Below are positions 30,301 to 39,420 of a stretch of DNA of 64,000 nt, piece after piece (the stretch's first letter is position 1; every line of letters begins with the position of its first letter). Origin of the DNA: Bombyx mori (taxonomy: Eukaryota > Arthropoda > Insecta > Lepidoptera > Bombycidae); assembly GCF_030269925.1 (NCBI RefSeq), contig NC_085135.1, positions 7,750,753 to 7,814,752 of the forward strand, written 5' to 3'. A program made the position numbers and the translations under genes. The notes under the pieces were generated by a model that worked only from the letters and a program-made list of their open reading frames with translations, did not search any database and was not told the origin of the DNA.

Positions 30301-30525
30301 CACTCTACGGTGCAGCGGAGTCAACGCAGCATCAATCGCGTTTGAGTGGCAACCGCTTGGCAGGAGAAGACCTGGTCGCCCTGTACACACTTGGCGACGC
30401 ACCGTAGAGAGTGAGATGAGGACTGTCAACGTGACCTGGAGTGATGTCAAAGAGCAAGCGCAAGACAGAGTAAAGGGGAGACAACTTGTGAGGGCCCTAT
30501 GTACCAGCGGGGTACCCTAGGACTA
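27336..30525 (+). mobile_element. RTE-B: nearly full-length RTE-like element inside the CR1-like element
   Basis: Starts near gccggtcccaagcccgg (27345), a 5' sequence I associate with lepidopteran RTE elements, and ends just after its ORF near 30525, with no long poly(A). Its one long reading frame carries two in-frame stops. The CR1-like protein reads across the outer flanks, which fixes the boundaries to within about 10 bp. Confidence 0.78.
27563..30520 (+). pseudogene. RTE-B endonuclease-reverse transcriptase with two in-frame stops
   Basis: One frame throughout (27563, 28796 and 29096 are in phase), interrupted by TAA at 28790-28792 and TAG at 29048-29050. Endonuclease: CWNVRTMTRL, LGLSETRWNG, ILMGDINAKMGN, KNQIDHVAIS and DSDHHLVVAEV. 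RT: PGKAPGIDNINAEML, LPCAAKVLARLLL, FLPGRSCTDH, TFVDFEKAFDTV, GVKQGCLLSPLLF and LDYADDIVLM. C-terminus: LFGCETWRVTK and RKWRWIGHTLR, followed by a basic tail. Apart from the two stops it looks complete, about 985 codons. RTE-like assignment is by domain order and motif style. Confidence 0.85.
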
Positions 30526-31213
30526 CAATACATACAAGTGTAGTGTCAATGTGTAGTTCAAGATTTTTGACGTCTTGGCTAAAGGGGATGATTATATCAT
30601 TGAAAACAACAATTACTGATTTTACTCATATTTCGATGGCTATCAACAATTATCGCTTAGCATTTGGTAGGATTCACCGCCAGACCAAACCTATCGGACC
30701 AATTTTTGATTGATTTTAAATCATGGTTTAATTTGGTAATAATGTCCGATACGTGATCAACATCGGTTTGTGCATTCAGTTGTAGATCATCGGCGTAAAG
30801 ATGAAATGCACACCGTAGCTCAGGGGTGAGAAAATTTATAAAAATTGAAAACAAGAGAGCAGAGAGGACACCGCCTTGTGGGACCCCAGATTCAAGATTA
30901 CACCAGTTTGATGAGAATTAGTCATTACGAACAGATTGCTGACGCCCCTTAACCCATCCAGGAAGAGAACCAATCCAACGCCCCTTTTGAGACGTTGAGA
31001 TGGGAGAGGATGGAAAGAAGGATATCGGACAAACGGTGTTAAACGCGTTTGAGAAATCAACCAAAACTAGTATAGTGATTTTGGATTTTTCCAAACCCAC
31101 CCTGATATCACTTGTCACTTTCAGAAGCGCGGAAATGATACTGTGGCCTGGTCTAAGCCCAGATTGAAAAGGGCTAGTGAGGGAATTATTAAATATATAT
31201 CGAGAAAGCTGCT
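30526..31213 (-). pseudogene. CR1-like reverse transcriptase, N-terminal piece
   Basis: On the minus strand: FQSGLRPGHSIISALLKVT, LVLVDFSNAFNTV, then degenerate finger/palm sequence, then LRCAFHLYADDLQLN with the catalytic Asp pair and WSDRFGLAVNPTKC. It continues with IIIPFSQDVKNLE up to the RTE-B junction near 30526. Several frame changes and stops make it non-functional. It lacks the endonuclease and ORF1. Confidence 0.78.
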
Positions 31214-31447
31214 TGTAGGCTCACACACACATGCTTAATAACGTACGTGGCGTGTTACCTGGCTACGTAATGCAAGGTGTCATCTTAACCATTCCATGCT
31301 TGTGGGAAAAATATATTGGGACGACAGTCCAGTTGTAACGGTCATACAGCGAACACAGTTCCACTTAGATAGCTATAATAAAACTGTATGTACCTATTGT
31401 ATTTTCCGTAAATATATAAGTTGTGAGTTAGTAACCTCATCCTAAGC
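31214..31447 (+). repeat. Probable gypsy-B 5' LTR
   Basis: Begins tgtaggctcac directly after the CR1-like piece and runs to the primer-binding-like TGGTGACCCTGAC. About 234 bp, with no second copy in the window to confirm the ends. The 3' end aagc is not the usual CA, so the boundary is approximate. Confidence 0.5.
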
Positions 31448-31461
31448 TGGTGACCCTGACT
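31448..31461 (+). promoter_or_regulatory. Gypsy-B primer-binding site
   Basis: TGGTGACCCTGACT, very like the gypsy-A site TGGTGACCCTCGAC at 33658. Which tRNA pairs with it was not determined. Confidence 0.6.
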
Positions 31462-31506
31462 GAAGACTCAAGAATTCGTGAGTGTCAACTTCGTGCATAA
31501 GTTAGA

Positions 31507-32480
31507 ATGACTACACCGACTTCCCACGCTCCACCGATGCCGCCATCAGAAGTCATGGCGATGTCCCTATCATCCCGCATCCCTGAATTTTGGACAGACC
31601 AACCTCGCGCTTGGTTCATCAGGGTAGAAGCCATACTAGCACCTCAGAAGATGGGGGATGAAAGCAAGTTCGACTTAGTCGTCTCAAAACTACCAAAAGA
31701 AGTAATCATACAGATCACAGACTTCATAAGCAAGCCACCGGATGCCAACAAATTTCAAGCGCTGAAAGGTAAACCTCCTAACACTATACGAGGACTCCAA
31801 AGCGAGGCAAATAGAAAAACTGATAGGAGAGATGGAGTTGGGAGACCAAAAACCCTCTCAGCTACTACACTGCATGCGAGACCTGGCCCGAGACAAGATT
31901 CCGGACGACACGTTAAGTGTTATGGCAAGGACACCTTCCATCGACTGTTCGAGCCGTGCTGACAGTAACAGAGACCAAAGACTTCGACAACCTGGCGATG
32001 ATTGCAGACAATGTTGCGGATGTCACACGCGCCAGCCACGTTTCAACAATAGTTCAGAAATCACCATCACGAGCGGAGAGAACGCAGGCACCCAGCAAGA
32101 CCAGTATAGCAAGCATAACGGCCGAACTAGCGAAAATCAATGCTAGACTGAGCAACATTGAGCGTTCCCGATCAAGGATACCTACCTTACCTTCCTTACC
32201 TAAGGATGCAAACCATTTTCGGCAGCTCTCCCGCTCCAAGTCTGGAGTACGGGCTCTTGGCCCGTACTCCAGACTTGGAGCCAGTCGCCAGACTCCGCAC
32301 GTAGATGCGTTTCACCCTGCGCGTGGAAACAAAGAGAAGACAAGATGGACAACCGGAAGCAGAGCGACGGCCAGATGAGCAACACTAACTACTCGAAGTC
32401 GGAAAACTAGACAGCGGGATGCAGCCTTCGGCGGAGGCCGGCACCGTCATCCCATGCAGCCGCTTATCAGTAATGGACTT
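31507..32480 (+). pseudogene. Gypsy-B gag, frameshifted
   Basis: Starts at ATG 31507. The N-terminus reads SRIPEFWTDQPRAWFIRVE and then VSKLPKEVIIQITDF, the usual gypsy gag matrix-like region. The frame changes near 31770, so MELGDQKPSQLLHCMRDLA appears in a second frame from 31832 and LPSTVRAVLTVTETKDFDN in a third from 31917. The C-terminal part contains a perfect inverted repeat at 32234-32280 that does not look like coding sequence. No intact product is possible. Confidence 0.8.
32234..32280. repeat. Perfect 21-bp inverted repeat, 5-base loop
   Basis: Left arm 32234-32254 (starts ctccaagtctggag), loop tcttg, right arm 32260-32280 (ends cagacttggag). The arms are fully complementary. It lies in the 3' half of the gypsy-B gag remnant. 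Confidence 0.95.
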
Positions 32481-32508
32481 CAATTCCGGACTTCGATTTT
32501 TGGTGAAT

Positions 32509-33306
32509 ACAGGTGCGAACGTATATATAAGATATATATATACGTTCGTATATATAAGATATATAAGACCTTAATAAGACCTACCGTCTTGTATGGATCA
32601 GCTTGTTGGACCACTAAAGTGGCGGATGAAAGGCGATTGCATGCAGCAGAGATGCGAATGTTGCGATGGATGTGTGGAGTAACGAGAATTGATAGAATAC
32701 GGAATGAATATGTTAGAAGAAGTCTGAAAGTGGCACCTGTGACAGAGAAGCTGAGGAGTGCGCGTTTAGGATGGTATGGACATGTGATGAGACGAAATGA
32801 AAATGAGGTTGGTAAGAGAGTGTTAACTATGAATGTGGAAGGATATAGAGGAAGAGGTAGACCTAAGAAGAAATGGATCGATTGTGTGAAAGACGATATG
32901 GGTAAGAGGGGAGTGAGCGAAGAAATGGCATATGATAGAAGAGTATGGAAGGAGAAAACATGTTACGCCGACCCCAGGTGACTGGGAGAAGGGCAGGATA
33001 ATGATGACAGGTGCGAACGTATCAGTTTTACGGGTAACACACAAGCTATTTAGAAATTTAAAACCCTCAGACTATAAGTTATATGCAGCTAATGGTACTG
33101 AAATTTCAACTTATGGTGTAACTGTACTTACTTTAGTACTTTACTTTAGTACTGAACTTTAAACTTCGTAGACCGTACCGTTAGGATTTTATTGTAGCAG
33201 ACATCAAACAACCGATTTCGGGTGCCGATTTTTTGACGCATCATAAAATATTAGTCGACATGCATAGACGTAAGCTTATAGATCAAGTTACCGGGTTGAA
33301 CATATT
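32509..33306 (+). pseudogene. Gypsy-B protease remnant, split by RTE-C
   Basis: Once RTE-C is removed the frame reads FLVNTGANVSVL: the retropepsin D-T/S-G motif with Asn at the catalytic Asp position. It goes on through KLFRNLKPSDYKLYAANG, and later IVADIKQP and DFLTHHKILVDMHRRKLID, typical of gypsy protease. A short ttactttagtact duplication near 33130-33155 and a frame change break it. It ends at the gypsy-A target site, 33307-33311. Confidence 0.8.
32525..33006 (+). mobile_element. RTE-C: 3' end of an RTE-like element
   Basis: A 5'-truncated copy encoding the C-terminal stretch TLIRPTVLYGSACWTTK, RMLRWMCGVTRIDRIRNE, RLGWYGHVMRRNENE and GRGRPKKKWIDCVKDD (32560-32981), typical of RTE-type ORF ends. 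It finishes with a short (ATG)-type tail, gataatgatg. The target duplication acaggtgcgaacgtat is at 32509-32524 and 33007-33022. The first 50 bases are AT-rich tatatataagatat repeats. Confidence 0.88.
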
Positions 33307-33311
33307 AGCAC

Positions 33312-33656
33312 TGTGGCGACTCACGTACCCGCCACTACTTGGGCAACCGCCTTACAATATGACAAAATCGCTGTCACCTATGAATTCAGGCAATCATCTA
33401 TTATTGTTGTTCAACACTTCGGAATCTTAAGAAACTGCGGGCAGTACTTATCGATATTTGTTGTGCTACCCATCGTTCGTGTCAGTGCCTTTACTACTCC
33501 TATATGTTATTTCTTTATCGTACCACTCCTATCATAGTTTGTTTGTGAATATTACTATCTTCAATAAACTATTCAAATACTCACTGTGTAAACCATCCTT
33601 CGTGTCAGCGCCTACCTAATACAGTTAGAAGCAGAACTACTACAACTGCATCTACA
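33312..33656 (+). repeat. Gypsy-A 5' LTR (345 bp)
   Basis: Begins tgtggcgactcacg and ends catctaca. It contains cttcaataaactattc (AATAAA) near 33560, a likely poly(A) signal. Equal in length and about 99% identical to 38709-39053. Confidence 0.95.
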
Positions 33657-33657
33657 G

Positions 33658-33675
33658 TGGTGACCCTCGACAGCA
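33658..33675 (+). promoter_or_regulatory. Gypsy-A primer-binding site
   Basis: TGGTGACCCTCGACAGCA, one base after the LTR end. The same start TGGTGACCC is used by gypsy-B and, in decayed form, by the small LTR element at 58049. Confidence 0.75.
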
Positions 33676-33814
33676 AGAAGAACCGAAGATAAGTGGATCA
33701 TATGTAAAATTAATTATCGTATACATTATCGTTTTCGGCTATAACATGTTTGTTCAACAAGGTAGAAGCAAAATATTTTTAACCGGTGGTCCAAGTCATA
33801 CGTAGTGAGCGTGT

Positions 33815-34663
33815 TTGAATATTTATCCGGTATGGCCCAAAAAGAAGATCCAAAGATGTCTCAAGAAATCTACAGAGTTGGTGCGCATTCCGCCATTCTG
33901 CTCAGAGGACCCAGAAATGTGGTTTAGCCAGATAGAGATGCAATTTAAGCTCTCAGGGATATCAGTGGACGATACTAAGTTTGCGTATATGTCAGCGAAC
34001 CTGGAACCACAATATGCCAAGGAGGTGAGAGACATCATAACTAAACCGCCAGCTTCAAATAAATACGAGAAACTCAAAACAGAGCTGATCAAGCGACTAT
34101 CAATATCACAGGAGAAGCGTGTAAGACAACTTCTCATGCACGAAGAACTCGGAGATCAGAAACCGTCTCAGTTTCTACGTCACTTGATAAGTCTAGCTGG
34201 TTCAGACGTTCCATCTGATTTTATAATAACCATCTGGACCAGTCGTCTGCCTGTGAACGTGCAAACAGCAGTCGGTACGATTAAAGGATCGTCAATGGAG
34301 AAGCTGAGTGACTTGGCAGATGTCGTATATGAGATGGCCCCAACAGTACCACAGGTGGCAAGCGCGTCTTCCCAAGCCCAAGGCAAAGAGCAAGGCAATC
34401 CGACGATGAGTGAGATGGCCCAGCAAATCAATTCACTGACACAACAAATCAGCATGCTCTCTAAACAGGTGACTGGAAGAAGCCGTTCAAGAAATAGATC
34501 TAGGCGCCGCTGGAACGGTCGTTCTCAAAGTCGCTCCAAGCCTAGACAGCCACCCGCAGATCACCCTTACTGTTTCTACCACTTTACTTATGGGACAAAA
34601 GCTTATAAGTGCAAACAGCCATGCAGTTTCGGGTCGGAAAACTCCTGGGGCGGTCGGAAGTAG
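33815..34663 (+). pseudogene. gag: Gypsy-A gag
   Basis: About 280 codons: VRIPPFCSEDPEMWFSQIE, ANLEPQYAKEVRDIITKP, MHEELGDQKPSQFLRHL and LADVVYEMAP, a heptad-like MAQQINSLTQQISMLSKQ, an Arg/Ser-rich basic stretch, and a C-terminal PYCFYHFTYGTKAYKC in place of a classical CCHC knuckle. This is normal for many insect gypsy gags. The natural ATG is probably 33832, one frame off the main ORF, so a small frameshift near 33870 has damaged the start. Pol overlaps the end in the -1 frame (34609-34663), as is usual when gag-pol is made by -1 frameshifting. Confidence 0.82.
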
Positions 34664-35894
34664 CGGCCAACGACTGCCCACATTCTTCAGGCCGTCTTTT
34701 TATCACCGACCGTACTTCAAAAATGCAGTTCCTAGTGGACACTGGTTCCGATCTGTGTGTTTTTCCACGGTCGGATGTGAAGGCGCCCTGTACCAAGTCG
34801 AAATATGATCTCGTAGCCGCGAATAATTCTATTATACACACTTATGGCCCTGTAACTCTTCATTTAGACTTTGGACTAAGAAGAGCCTTCGCGTGGAAAT
34901 TCACTGTTGCAGACGTTTCTAAGCCCATAATCGGAGTGGATTTCTTGTCTTACTACAACTTACTCGTCGATTGTTGAAAACAGCGTATTATTGATGGCAT
35001 CACTTCTCTGTCTGCAGTCGCGACATCTATCGGGATGACTAAAGACCTTCCTTCTGTCAAAGCCGTCACTGGTGAAACTGACTTCCACGATATTCTGCGA
35101 GAGTTCCCAGAAATCACAAGGCCAGCAGGTATGCTCTCTACCACATTTAAGCATAACACCGTCCATCATATCAGAACTACACCGGGACCTCCAGTTGCTT
35201 GCAAGCCTTTGGATTCAGCACGCATGCAAGCCGCGAAGAAAGAGTTCGAGGATATGTTGGTAAGCGGCGTAGCCCGGCGTTCGGAGAGTGCGTGGTCTTC
35301 TGCTCTGCACTTGGTGAAGAAGAAAGATGACGGATGGCGTCCTTGTGGCGATTACCGATCACTGAATGCGAGGACGATACCTGATAGGTATCCAATACGC
35401 CACATCCATGACTTCTCACAACTTTCTGGATGTTCCGTCTTTTCTAAAATTGATTTGGTGAAGGCTTATCATCAGATAGCCGTGAATCCTGAGGATATAC
35501 CTAAAACAGCCATCACTACTCCTTTTGGACTTTAAGAATTTCCATTTATGACCTTTGGTTTGAGGAATGCCGCTCATACATTCTAAAGGTTCATAGATGA
35601 GGTGCTACTAGGCCTCGACTTCACCTACGGATATATTGATGATATATTATTGTTTTCTTCATCGCTAGAGGAACATAAGTGTCATCTACGTCAACTCTTT
35701 GATCGTCTCCGGCAGTATGGCATTCTGGTGAACACAACAAAATGTACTTTTGGTCAATCGGTCGTGGAATTCCTGAGATATGAAGTATCTGCTACAGGTA
35801 CTAAACCATTGGACACTAAAGTCCAAGCTATCCAGGAATTTGCTGCTCCTAAAACTGTGAAAGAGCTCCGAAGATTCCTAGGCATGCTTAATTT

Positions 35895-36868
35895 TTCTCG
35901 CGGACTGGGTGGGCCGCGACCGCGGATGCCTCACCTTCCGGCTGACGCAAATGTTGACCGGCCATGGTTGTTTTGGCCGGTACCTTTTCAAAATAGCCGG
36001 AAGGGAACCGACGCCGCAGTGCCACCACTGCGCTGACCGCGACGAGGATGACACAGCGGAACATACATTGGCGCGTTGCTCTGGATTTGACGAGCAACGC
36101 GCCGCCCTCGTCGCGGTCATAGGAGAGGACCTCTCGCTGCCGCGCGTCGTGGCTACGATGCTCGGCAGCGACGCGTCCTGGAAGGCGATGCTCGACTTCT
36201 GCGAGTCCACCATCTCGCAGAAGGAGGCGGCGGAGCGAGAGAGGGAGAGCTCTTCCCTTTCCGCACCGATCCGTCGCCGTCGAGCCGGGGGCCGGAGGCG
36301 GGAATACGCCCGTACGTCCCGGCCCCTGTAGGTAGCGGCCTCCCCCCGGTGAAGGTCAAGGGGCGACCTGAGGGGGTGAGGCCGCGCGGCGCGCTACCAG
36401 CACTCTAGCGCGCTGCCGTGGAGTGATTAGAGCGACCGGTCGACGGTGTATCGCGTCCCGACCCGGCAGGCTGGTTCTGGTCCAGCGGGGTATTCCGGGA
36501 CACCAGCGGCACCGTCTGGGCGGCCCGACGGGCTGCCGTACCGAGACGGCCGACGTTTCAGAGCCTTCGATTCGCCTCGAAGGCTCCGTCGGCTGGGCGT
36601 CCTTGCGGTGAGCCGCGCCGTCTGGTTGTAGTGTTGACCGCGGTAGCCCCCCTACCTCATCCGGGTTCTGATCTCGGAGGGGATCGGACGTCGGGTGTAA
36701 GAGTGCAGAGGAGTCGTTTAGTGGGTGGGCTCTAAAATCCGTGAGCCCGCGGTCTGCTCACAACACCATGCAGATCGTTGAGTCTCACATACCCCGCGCG
36801 CCCCTTTTGCGCGGGGACCTCGTAGGAGGTTCGGCCCTCTACCCGAAAAAAAAAAAAAAAAAAAAAAA
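35895..36868 (+). mobile_element. R1-B: 5'-truncated R1 copy inside gypsy-A pol
   Basis: Matches the last part of R1-A/R1-E: the C-terminal 140 residues of ORF2 (35909-36331, with CHHCADRDEDDTAEHTLARC), the full 3' UTR and 23 As (36846-36868). The target duplication ggcatgcttaattt is at 35881-35894 and 36869-36882. The 5' junction shares ttct with the target, suggesting microhomology. It is closer to R1-A than to R1-E at the junction (ttctcgcgg). Confidence 0.93.
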
Positions 36869-38693
36869 GGCATGCTTAATTTCTACCGCCGTTTCATACC
36901 TAATGCCGCCCAGTTACAAGCTCCGTTGAACAACGCTCTGGCAGAAGTTAAAATGAAAGGTTCACATCCTGTGGATATGGATGCAGTCATGTTAAAAGCC
37001 TTTGAGGACTGTAAAACTTCTTTATCTCAGGCAACGCTTTTGTCTCATCCGGATCCAACAGCCGATCTTGCGATTGTCACTGACGCGTCTCTCACAGCGA
37101 TCGGAGCTGTTCTACAACAAAGGAGAGGTGAACATTGGGAACCACTCGGTTTCTACTCCCACAAGCTTAGTTCCACCCAATCGAAGTACAGTCCATATGA
37201 TCGAGAATTACTGTCAGTTTATGAGGCAATAAAGCACTTTCGACACATGATCGAAGCGAGAAATTTCACTGTCTTCACTGATCATAAACCGCTGACTTTT
37301 GCCTTCTCAGTAAACAGGGAGAAATGTTCACCAAGGCAATTCAGATATCTCGACTACATATCACAGTTTACTACGGATATTAAATATATACCTGGAAAGG
37401 ATAACGTAGTCGCCGACGCACTTTCTCGGGTGGATGAAGTCGCTCCATGTATCGACTATGAGCGTCTTGCACGGTCTCAGGAACAGTTTACAGAGCTGCA
37501 AGATCTTCTGCGTAATGGAAGTTCCCTGAAATTAGAAAAGTTATCTTCCGAGTATACTAGCTTACCCGTTTATTGCGACACCAGTCTGCATCCTCCACGA
37601 CCATTCATCACAAAAGATATGCGAAGACAAGTCTTCAACACACTGCATGGACTTCACCACCCAGGATCGTCAGCTACAGTCCGACTGGTTGCGCAAAGAT
37701 TTGTATGGCCAGGGATTCGGAAAGACTGTAGAGAGTGGTCAAGACAATGCTTAAACTGTCAGAGAAGTAAAGTCACTCGCCATACAATTTCTCCTCTTTC
37801 CTCTTTCCTTACTCCTTCGTCAAGATTCACTCATATCCATCTTGACATCGTAGGGCCTCTAAATCTGTCTGCTGGTTTCAGGTACTGCCTCACTGTCATT
37901 GACCGCTTCACCCGATGGCCTGAGGTGATACCACTCAGCGCAATTACAGCTGAAGCTTGTGCTGCCGCCCTCGTTACGGGCTGGATTGCCAGATTTGGAT
38001 GTCCACTGCGGGTAACTACCGACCGCGGTCGTCAATTTGAGAGCCACTTATTCAAAGCCATAGCTGCATTAATAGGTGCTCACCACTTCCGGACTACCGC
38101 ATATCAACCCGCCGCCAACGGAATAGTCGAACGAATGCATCGCCAGTTGGAGGCAGCCATCATGTGCCATACATCTTCGCAATGGACTGAAGCACTTCCT
38201 CTCGTACTGATGGGCATGCGCAGTTCCTGGAAAGATGACATTAACGCATCCCCTGCAGAGCTGATGTACGGTGAGCCCCTCTGTCTGCCAGGTCAATTCA
38301 TTTCACCAAATGAAGACTACAAAGTGTCTGACGTCACCCAGTATGCAACTCGTCTACGTGCATGCATGGCGAATTTGACACCGAGACCGACATCCTGGCA
38401 TAGCAATTCACCATTTTATATACCTCGCGATTTACATACAACCTCCCATGTTTTCATCCGACAAGATCATGTGCGTGGTTCTCTGGTACCACCATATGCT
38501 GGTCCCTTCAAGGTTGTCAAAAGGCAGCCAAAATTCTTCACTGTCGAAGTTCGAGGGAAGCTTGTAAATGTCTCCATAGATCGACACATGACGAAGTTCC
38601 AGAAGATGTATCTCCAACCAAGCCTGTTGAAAAGACCACAAGAAGCGGCAGAAAGATTAAACTGCCTGATTACTATCGACCGTAGCCACGGTC

Positions 38694-38708
38694 TCGCCGG
38701 GGGAGTGA
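38694..38708 (+). promoter_or_regulatory. Gypsy-A polypurine tract
   Basis: gccgggggagtga immediately before the 3' LTR; the small LTR element at 58049 has the similar ggaggggagtga. Confidence 0.75.
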
Positions 38709-39053
38709 TGTGGCGACTCACGTACCCGCCACTACTTGGGCAACCGCCTTACAATATGACAAAATCGCTGTCGCCTATGAATTCAGGCAATCATCTATTA
38801 TTGTTGTTCAACACTTCGGAATCTTAAGAAACTGCGGGCAGTACTTATCGATATTTGTTGTGCTACCCATCGTTCGTGTCAGTGCCTTTACTACTTCTAT
38901 ATGTTATTTCTTTATCGTACCACTCCTATCATAGTTTGTTTGTGAATATTACTATCTTCAATAAACTATTCAAATACTCACTGTGTAAACCATCCTTCGT
39001 GTCAGCGCCTACCTAATACAGTTAGAAGCAGAACTACTACAACTGCATCTACA
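38709..39053 (+). repeat. Gypsy-A 3' LTR (345 bp)
   Basis: Same ends as the 5' LTR; preceded by a purine tract and followed by the agcac duplication. The pol frame runs on into it to a stop at 38825. Confidence 0.95.
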
Positions 39054-39419
39054 AGCACCAATTGTAAATATTAAGCAGTCTTCAGTGAGTTCCATTATTG
39101 AGAACCACCCTTATTATGATATATTGTGTATGTATCCTAATATCACGAAACCACCGTCCTTCAGGGAAACTCCGTCGCATAATGTTTTTCATTATATAGA
39201 AACAACTGGCCCACCCGTCTGCGCTCGTGCCAGACCCTTACCACCTGATGGGTATATAAAAGTTAAAGAGGGATTTAGGATTATGCAGGAGTTAAGGATC
39301 TGCAGGCTTTCTAAGAGCGCATGGGCTAGCCCCTTGCACGTGGTCACGAAGAAAAACTGCGAGTTGCGTCCATGTGGCGATTATCGGCAGATAAACACAG
39401 TAACTAAACCAGACCGATA
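39054..39419 (+). pseudogene. Gypsy-B reverse transcriptase, N-terminal piece
   Basis: Continues gypsy-B after gypsy-A: IENHPYYDILCMYPNITKP, a degenerate linker to RARPLPPDGYIKVKEGF, SAWASPLHVVTKK and LRPCGDYRQINTVTKPDRY. The next residues should be the conserved YP...HI region, but R1-C begins at 39420/39421 and nothing of gypsy-B follows it at 42101. So the rest was lost by deletion or rearrangement. Confidence 0.82.
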
Positions 39420-39420
39420 T

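Larger units (their letters stand above)
26737..31213 (-). mobile_element. CR1-like non-LTR element, 5'-truncated and split by RTE-B
   Basis: Minus-strand pieces 30526-31213 (RT) and 26737-27335 (RT end and C-terminus) join into one protein once RTE-B (27336-30525) is removed. The RT piece is clearly the same family as the element at the right end of the window: both share DFSNAFNTV and a preceding GHS.ISALLKVT stretch. The gypsy-B LTR abuts its 5' edge at 31214. Confidence 0.8.
34609..38827 (+). pseudogene. pol: Gypsy-A pol: protease, RT, RNase H, integrase; three stops and an R1 insertion
   Basis: Protease: FLVDTGSDLCVFPRSD and [51 protein letters not shown] and the catalytic box YIDDILLF. 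RNase H (from 36872): IVTDASLTAIGAVLQQ and TDHKPLTF. Integrase: zinc region HGLHHPGS...CLNCQRSK, then the DDE core HLDIVGPL, VTTDRGRQFE and AANGIVERMHR. In-frame stops lie at 34975-34977, 35533-35535 and 35584-35586. R1-B with its target duplication sits at 35881-36882, right after the RT (RRFLGMLNF). The segment 36872-38827 has no stop. The element is therefore defective but only lightly decayed, consistent with the nearly identical LTRs. Confidence 0.9.
33312..39053 (+). mobile_element. Gypsy-A: LTR retrotransposon inserted in gypsy-B
   Basis: Two 345-bp LTRs (33312-33656 and 38709-39053) with only two or three differences, and the 5-bp duplication agcac (33307-33311 and 39054-39058). The gypsy-B reading frame resumes directly after it. 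Contents: primer-binding site, gag, protease, RT, RNase H, integrase, polypurine tract. There is no env-like ORF. An R1 copy (35895-36868) interrupts pol at the end of the RT. Confidence 0.95.
31214..39419 (+). mobile_element. Gypsy-B: decayed gypsy element, host of two nested insertions
   Basis: A 5' LTR-like end, gag, protease and the start of RT are recognisable at 31214-32524, 33007-33311 and 39054-39419. Between them lie an RTE 3' fragment and the whole of gypsy-A. The RT stops at 39420 where R1-C begins; the right flank of R1-C does not continue gypsy-B, so its 3' half is gone. It is older than gypsy-A: frameshifts in gag and substitutions in key residues. Confidence 0.8.

Noticed and set aside
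36869..38827. Third (env-like) ORF of gypsy-A
   Set aside because: The open frame 36872-38827 is RNase H and integrase; pol runs into the 3' LTR and leaves no room for env.
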